A stretch of DNA of 11,146 bases, taken from positions 1 through 11,146 of the forward strand of contig JANYDV010000104.1 in the NCBI GenBank assembly GCA_025363505.1. Direction: 5' to 3'. Shown here one piece after another: positions 6,798 to 11,146 of this stretch. A program made the position numbers and the translations under genes. The notes beneath the pieces are model-generated. The model was given only the letters and a program-made list of their open reading frames with translations. It ran no database searches and was not told the origin of the DNA. The DNA is from Bacteroidota bacterium. GTDB lineage: Bacteria > Bacteroidota > Ignavibacteria > Palsa-1295. Every line of letters starts with the position of its first letter. Within the stretch, counting starts at the first letter, position 1.

Positions 6798-8675
6798 ATG
6801 TGTTATTACTATTTTTTGATGTGCCATCTGTAAACCTTCAGTCAATATTACTTCATATATCCCACTCGCTCCGGCAAAGTTAATATGTCCTGAGTCGTTC
6901 AAATTCTCATACTGTTTTACTACTTTGCCGTTTAAGTCAACTATTCGAACAGAAGCATTCGATGTAACACGATAATATATTAACGAGACACCCCCGTTGA
7001 GATCACTTGCGCAATTGAGCAAAGGTATCTGCTTTTCTTGCTCGACTTTTGAAGGTACATTTCTTTTGAGGACAAGGTGTGTGATGCTTTGTGGGTCGGC
7101 TATAAATGTTAAACTATTACTGGCAATCGGATAGACCGACTTGGAATGGATTATTTCAGGGCTATTCGAAAAAAGAGAGTATCTCTCGGCGGTAGTATAT
7201 TGTGCTGATGAATTAATGGTGATATTACAATTAGATGCCGCAAACCCTTTATTGATAAGCATGATATGTAACGAGCTACTGTCATTCGAATTAGTTGCTG
7301 CATATACTGATGCCGCCGCCGGATCTCCGACAGTTGCCTGACAAGAAATATTACCGAACGTAGATGTTGCACCATCAAAATTGCGATAGAGTTTATATGC
7401 AGAAGAAACATAACTCACAAGTGAACCCCAATAGCTCGAAAAATAGACATCGTATTTTCCGAAAAGCCCTAAGACGTCTGCCATTGCTATCGCTCCTGAG
7501 ATCGAAGAATCGCCCCCATAATTTATTTCTGTAAATGCAAGCTTGGTACCGGGGTTGTATCTACTAATCGATGCCTTGAGCGACGGCAACAATGCAACCG
7601 GAGAAAAATATTGACCAATCCAGCTGTTCTCTTTATAACTCGAATCCCATAATGATCGTGGGGCTTGCTCGCGTGCCACTGCAACACCCGAATCTGCGAC
7701 CTGCGATTGTGTAATCCGAACGAGACTCCCATTGCGGTCTGCGCCTTGTGCTTCAGGATACCAATGTAGATCAAGTACGTCAAGCAAACGTTTCTCTGCT
7801 TTATCAGACGAATCCTTCATATTCGAAAGATATGCATTAATATAGGTACCATATGATTTGTATATATTCCAATCAGGGGCATTCTGAAACGAGAGATACT
7901 CATTATATCCATACATTACACCACCGAACATTTCAACATTTGGGTCAACAGTTTTTACTGAGCGAGCAATCGCAGATGAACGTGAGATATATTCTGCGAC
8001 CGTTGGTTGTGCGGGATGAATACGCGGATGCGTCGAAGACCAAAGCCCTGGTTCATTATCAATTTCATATCCTCGGATACCGCGAGGTTCGTTCGAGTGT
8101 CCATATTTGTTTACAAGGAATTGCACTTCTTCATCGATTGCAACGAACATATCACTGGTATCAGGGACAGTAAGGAATGCACTTCCTTTTGAAAATTTTA
8201 CTTCTTTCCAACGAACCGAAGGTGCTGTTTCGGATTGTGCAACGGTCCCATTAATATCCCCGGCAACATACCCGGCAGCTTGCAATGTCACAAGCGAATA
8301 ACAATTCATTGCAATCGAGGTGTCATGAAATGCCGTAATCACTATTGCAGGTTTCTTCGCATCAGCCCCCGTAATACCTGATACCCAGGGAAGATAGTCA
8401 TCAGAATGATTGAGATAATCGGTCCCTGCATTCGATGCATTATTTTCCCAATTATATCCTGTTAACCTATTGCCACCAATTCTTCGAGCAGTAATATTCT
8501 CCTGGTGATCATCGGATTGACCATTCGAGCCATAGATATAATTGCTAATGGGATGATTATCCTTCTCCGGGAAAACATTGACAATTATCGGTTTCGTTGT
8601 TTGTGCAATAAGAGTACAATGCGAAATCATCACTATCAGTAATAGCAAAGACATCCGTGTAAGACAAGCTTTCAT
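6795..8675 (-). CDS. Secreted glycoside hydrolase family 44 (endoglucanase/xyloglucanase type) with T9SS sorting domain
   Basis: A 626-residue secreted enzyme. Residues 1-25 form a Sec signal peptide (core LLLLIVMI, cut near LIAQ). The catalytic region shows the GH44 hallmarks: RRIGGNRLTGYNWENNASNAG (64-84), then EIDNEPGLW (204-212) with E208 as probable acid/base, DLHWYPE (302-308), and FTEINYGG (381-388) with E383 as probable nucleophile. GH44 enzymes retain configuration while cutting beta-1,4-glucans and xyloglucan. A beta-sandwich-like segment (about 450-538) follows. The last ~65 residues (about 562-626) resemble a T9SS type A sorting domain: SVRIVDLNGKVV, then ASGIYEVIL and a final KIVITH. 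This implies export through the outer membrane and surface attachment or release. Start at 8675 is supported by AAAGAGA upstream and the signal peptide. It lies 19 bp after hmgA, and its TGA overlaps the SDR start. No SusC/SusD or other polysaccharide-utilisation genes are nearby. Confidence 0.9.
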   Translation of the reverse strand: MKACLTRMSLLLLIVMISHCTLIAQTTKPIIVNVFPEKDNHPISNYIYGSNGQSDDHQENITARRIGGNRLTGYNWENNASNAGTDYLNHSDDYLPWVSGITGADAKKPAIVITAFHDTSIAMNCYSLVTLQAAGYVAGDINGTVAQSETAPSVRWKEVKFSKGSAFLTVPDTSDMFVAIDEEVQFLVNKYGHSNEPRGIRGYEIDNEPGLWSSTHPRIHPAQPTVAEYISRSSAIARSVKTVDPNVEMFGGVMYGYNEYLSFQNAPDWNIYKSYGTYINAYLSNMKDSSDKAEKRLLDVLDLHWYPEAQGADRNGSLVRITQSQVADSGVAVAREQAPRSLWDSSYKENSWIGQYFSPVALLPSLKASISRYNPGTKLAFTEINYGGDSSISGAIAMADVLGLFGKYDVYFSSYWGSLVSYVSSAYKLYRNFDGATSTFGNISCQATVGDPAAASVYAATNSNDSSSLHIMLINKGFAASNCNITINSSAQYTTAERYSLFSNSPEIIHSKSVYPIASNSLTFIADPQSITHLVLKRNVPSKVEQEKQIPLLNCASDLNGGVSLIYYRVTSNASVRIVDLNGKVVKQYENLNDSGHINFAGASGIYEVILTEGLQMAHQKIVITH

Positions 8676-8694
8676 TGTTCTCTTTAGCTACGTG

Positions 8695-9837
8695 TTACTT
8701 ACTTCCAACAGCAGGCTCTTTCTCTTTCCAGCTAGCCCAATAGTCTTTCCATTCGACTGACTCAGCTGCCGGTGCAATCTTGAGTGGATTTCTCGCGTCA
8801 ATCATCATTGCTTCTTCATTGGTACGAGTAAGTTTATCCTGGTTGCGAAGTGCTTTTGGGTGTGGTCCGTGATGAATGCCTTGAGGGTGAAGTGTCAGCA
8901 TCGCTGCTTTAATATTATCACGACTAAAAAAATCGCCGTCATGATAGAATAACACTTCATCGTAATCTGTGTTGCGATGATAAAATGGTACTTTTAAAGT
9001 ATCAGGATCTTCTTCGAGTGGTCGGGGTAAGAACGAGCAGATTACGGCGTTCTGCATCGTAAATGTTGTATGAACAGGTGGTGGAAGATGCACCCGCGGC
9101 GACATCACCGGGCGAATATCTCGCATATTAATCTTAAATGTTGTAAGATCACCTCTCCACCCAACAATATCAATGGGGTCGAAATCGTAGAATACTGACG
9201 TCCATTCGCCTAAGCGTTTAATCCGGATTTCGTATTCTTTTGTCTCACTTTTGTTTTTATCGAACTCTGTAAAATCCGGGAGTGTAATTGCTCCCGTGTC
9301 ATATAGAGCATGCATTCCCATCAAGCCTTTCATCTCCGGAGTCGGAGGGAGAATTTCGGAATGTGCTTCGACCATCACAAAAAAATTATCGGTCGTTTCC
9401 GTGATCATCCTATAAGTTGTTGCTCTTGGGATCACGACATAATCCCCAGGCTCAAAAGTCAAGACACCGAAATCTGTTTCAAATCTTCCTTTGCCTTTAT
9501 GAATAAAATACAGCAGATCACCATCCGCATTTCGGAAGTAGGCAGTGTGCGGTGCCGAGCGGCGAGAAATCAGTATTATCAGATCATCATTATACAAAAT
9601 CGGGACAGGCAAACCGTTTGGGTCGCTGAGATCAGTCGGTTCGAGCTTTGTCAGATCAAAAGCATGTGGGCGCAGAGCCCCTTCGATACGCGTCCAACTT
9701 GTCGGAGGATGTGCGTGATAGAGATGTGAAACTCGTCCGAAGAATCCTTCTCTACCGTGCTCTTCTTCAAATGTACCATCAGGAAGGGCAACGTGTGGTT
9801 GTTTTGTGGCTTTGCCACGCATTAATGGAAAATTCAT
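8695..9837 (-). CDS. hmgA: Homogentisate 1,2-dioxygenase
   Basis: Opens the aromatic ring of homogentisate with O2 to give maleylacetoacetate, the central step of tyrosine/phenylalanine breakdown, in the cytoplasm with one Fe2+. The 380-residue protein is a shorter bacterial form (human-type enzymes are about 440). Two cupin halves are visible. The N-terminal one contains YFIHKGKGRFETDFGVLTFEPGDYVVIP (about 110-137). The C-terminal one holds the iron site: FYHRN with H287, DYDE with E294, and GIHHGP with H323. These correspond to the human ligands H335, E341 and H371, judged by motif alignment from memory. The SPRVHLPPPVH segment (246-256) is also typical. The ATG at 9837 has no clear Shine-Dalgarno; a second Met at residue 6 is an alternative. 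The downstream enzymes maleylacetoacetate isomerase and fumarylacetoacetase, and the upstream HPPD, are absent from this window. GH44 follows after only 19 bp. Confidence 0.9.
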   Translation of the reverse strand: MNFPLMRGKATKQPHVALPDGTFEEEHGREGFFGRVSHLYHAHPPTSWTRIEGALRPHAFDLTKLEPTDLSDPNGLPVPILYNDDLIILISRRSAPHTAYFRNADGDLLYFIHKGKGRFETDFGVLTFEPGDYVVIPRATTYRMITETTDNFFVMVEAHSEILPPTPEMKGLMGMHALYDTGAITLPDFTEFDKNKSETKEYEIRIKRLGEWTSVFYDFDPIDIVGWRGDLTTFKINMRDIRPVMSPRVHLPPPVHTTFTMQNAVICSFLPRPLEEDPDTLKVPFYHRNTDYDEVLFYHDGDFFSRDNIKAAMLTLHPQGIHHGPHPKALRNQDKLTRTNEEAMMIDARNPLKIAPAAESVEWKDYWASWKEKEPAVGSK

Positions 9838-9880
9838 GTTTGTAATCTGATTAATGATTCTCTATCGGTTACTGAAACGA

Positions 9881-9913
9881 CAAGCCTCGTGCCGAAAGTT
9901 CAGCATGAGGTTG
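9881..9913. repeat. Imperfect inverted repeat between the OmpA-like gene and hmgA
   Basis: CAAGCCTCGTGC (9881-9892) pairs with GCATGAGGTTG (9903-9913), giving 11 pairs with one bulged G and one G-T pair, around a ten-base loop. On plus it is followed by TTTT (9913-9916); on minus it is followed only by a weak T-poor tail. It sits 30 bp after the OmpA-like gene stop and 43 bp before the hmgA ATG. It could be a weak terminator, an attenuator or leader element for hmgA, or a copy of a dispersed intergenic hairpin. The CATGCTGAACTT core reminds me of hairpins scattered in Bacteroidota genomes, from memory only. Confidence 0.45.
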
Positions 9914-9942
9914 TTTTCGACAGAGTAACACCGAAAATAAAT

Positions 9943-11146
9943 TTATTTCAAAGGCGTCTGCACTTGCACGGTTACCGTCCGACAATAATATCGCCCTTCG
10001 GGTGTGGCATTGAGATCACCGGTTTCAGCAGGTCCGATTCCTTTTATTTCAGTCAGTTTGGCGTCGGGATTTTCGGCTTTGACCAGTGTGCCTACCGCAT
10101 CAGCACGAGCTTGGGAAAGTTCTTGATTGTGATCAAGTTCACCCAATCTATCGGTTGATCCGGTTATTCGTGCCTCCGATTCAGCTTTAATTGAATGAGA
10201 GACGAATGTCGAAATCATCTGCTGGTTTGATTTACTGATCGTCGATTTATCAAAATCGAATACCACCAATGACAATCGCGAAAGTTCGAATGGATAACGA
10301 GATTTAGAAACCGGCACATCAAAAGTGTTCACATTCGAAAGGCCTGATTCATCTTTGATCGAAAGCGTAGCTGTCAACTTTGCTTTCTGGTCGTTTGCTT
10401 GTGCAATTGCCGGGAGATCGGCGTTACTAATAGACCAACCAAATGTTGTTGGCGGTGTACCATTGCCGTTGGTATGATAGAGCAAAGCATCCCCGGCGGC
10501 AATTTTGAATTCCCAATTGGTAATAGGTTGTTTACTTTTGGTACTCATTACAAACGGAATAAGTCTGGGCGAACCATCGTACCGTGAAAATTTTTCATGG
10601 ACGATTGGCTCAAGCATTTTTCCATTCGTTGAAATGATCTCTACACGACGATTCTCCTGAACACCTTCATCATATACTTTGCTTGATGGGTTTGCGGGTG
10701 TGACAACAGTTTTGGTGATAATACGTGTAGGCTCGATAGCCCAAGTTTGCGTTAGGTATTGCTTAACACGTTCTGCGCGTTCTTTTGCAAGTGCAGTTGA
10801 TTTTGACCCTGCTCCCAACTCCGTACCGTCAGTCGTACCCACAATAGTTATTCGTTCACTAGGTTCTGCGATTAATCGATTACCAACAACATTCAGTATC
10901 TGATAATAGGCGTCGAGCGATGTGTGCGGCAATTCTCGCGAACGGAAGCGATCAAGCTCGCCGGGCGAGAGCTGTTCATACTTCTGAGCAAGCTGAGAAC
11001 TGGCACTATCAAAGAAAATATATGGCAATAACGGAAATGTCTCGGTTACGATTGTCTCAACAATCTCAATCCGTTGCGGAGAAGCAGTAGCGATAGTTGC
11101 AATCGGCGGTTCCGGCTTCGGTTTTGGCGGAGGAGGGGGTGGGGGG
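9943..11146 (-). CDS. Protein with two OmpA-like peptidoglycan-binding domains, 3' part (N-terminus outside window)
   Basis: The frame is open from the window edge (first whole codon at 11145) to the TAA at 9943, giving 400 residues. The in-frame TTG at 11028 is not a credible start because the coding sequence continues upstream of it. Residues 1-7 are seven consecutive Pro, followed by KPKPEPP, a proline-rich linker. The first OmpA-like domain (about 36-172) starts LLPYIFFDSAS and keeps TTDG (104-107), KERAERV (121-127) and NRRVEI (165-170). A beta-rich middle segment (about 175-285) follows. The second OmpA-like domain (about 286-398) has VVFDFDKSTI, STDR (330-333), SQARADAV (344-351) and a divergent end with RYYCRTV (385-391) in place of NRRVEI. 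The Asp and Arg that hold diaminopimelate are visible in both. The missing N-terminus presumably carries a signal peptide and perhaps a beta-barrel or lipid anchor. It probably ties the outer membrane to the cell wall. Confidence 0.85.
   Translation of the reverse strand, partial: PPPPPPPKPKPEPPIATIATASPQRIEIVETIVTETFPLLPYIFFDSASSQLAQKYEQLSPGELDRFRSRELPHTSLDAYYQILNVVGNRLIAEPSERITIVGTTDGTELGAGSKSTALAKERAERVKQYLTQTWAIEPTRIITKTVVTPANPSSKVYDEGVQENRRVEIISTNGKMLEPIVHEKFSRYDGSPRLIPFVMSTKSKQPITNWEFKIAAGDALLYHTNGNGTPPTTFGWSISNADLPAIAQANDQKAKLTATLSIKDESGLSNVNTFDVPVSKSRYPFELSRLSLVVFDFDKSTISKSNQQMISTFVSHSIKAESEARITGSTDRLGELDHNQELSQARADAVGTLVKAENPDAKLTEIKGIGPAETGDLNATPEGRYYCRTVTVQVQTPLK

Noticed and set aside
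6796..6798. TTG start one codon before the SDR ATG.
   Set aside because: The ATG at 6795 in the TGATG overlap is the more natural start and matches the usual length of the family.
9943..11028. Treating the OmpA-like gene as a complete 361-residue protein starting at 11028.
   Set aside because: The codon at 11028 is TTG and the frame stays open with protein-like sequence (FPLLPYIFF, polyproline) to the window edge, so the true start lies outside.
1..11146. Search by eye for tRNA, rRNA, CRISPR repeats, insertion-sequence ends, att sites or toxin-antitoxin and defence genes.
   Set aside because: None seen; every frame of notable length is either explained by the listed genes or is a shadow of them.

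Overview
The window looks like chromosomal DNA from a moderately AT-rich Gram-negative bacterium of the Bacteroidota/Chlorobi/Kapabacteria (FCB) side of the tree. Three things point there: a secreted glycosidase that ends in what reads as a type IX secretion (T9SS) type A sorting domain, a YfhO-type membrane protein with the Bacteroidota-style C-terminal beta domain, and mostly weak or absent Shine-Dalgarno sequences. The phylum is an inference from protein style; no rRNA or other marker gene is present.

Layout. On the left edge, on the minus strand, is the 5' part of a secreted protein with FG-GAP-like repeats (1-700, running off the window). Divergent from it is a small exported protein of unknown function carrying Cys/His/Asp-rich motifs (840-1568). 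Next comes peptide deformylase (1668-2237, plus), which meets a LpxH-like metallophosphoesterase (2240-3127, minus) tail to tail with only two bases between the stops. A 202-bp divergent spacer leads to a large YfhO-family membrane protein (3330-5990, plus). A strong symmetrical terminator (5995-6026) separates it from a minus-strand three-gene block. In transcription order the block is homogentisate 1,2-dioxygenase (hmgA, 8695-9837), a T9SS-type GH44 glucanase (6795-8675) and a YdfG-like short-chain dehydrogenase (6025-6795). The genes are spaced by 19 bp and then by a TGATG stop/start overlap, so they are probably co-transcribed. Upstream on the same strand, beyond a 105-bp gap with an imperfect hairpin, is the 3' part of a protein with two OmpA-like domains (9943-11146, running off the right edge through a polyproline tract).

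The genes fall into housekeeping (deformylase), envelope (metallophosphoesterase, YfhO, tandem OmpA) and catabolic (homogentisate dioxygenase, GH44, SDR) functions. The combination of the last three in one tight operon is the most unusual thing here. I see no phage, transposon, CRISPR array, tRNA or rRNA, and no clear new defence or toxin system. No gene-free stretch exceeds about 200 bp. The two leftmost genes are visibly more AT-rich than the rest and may be accessory.
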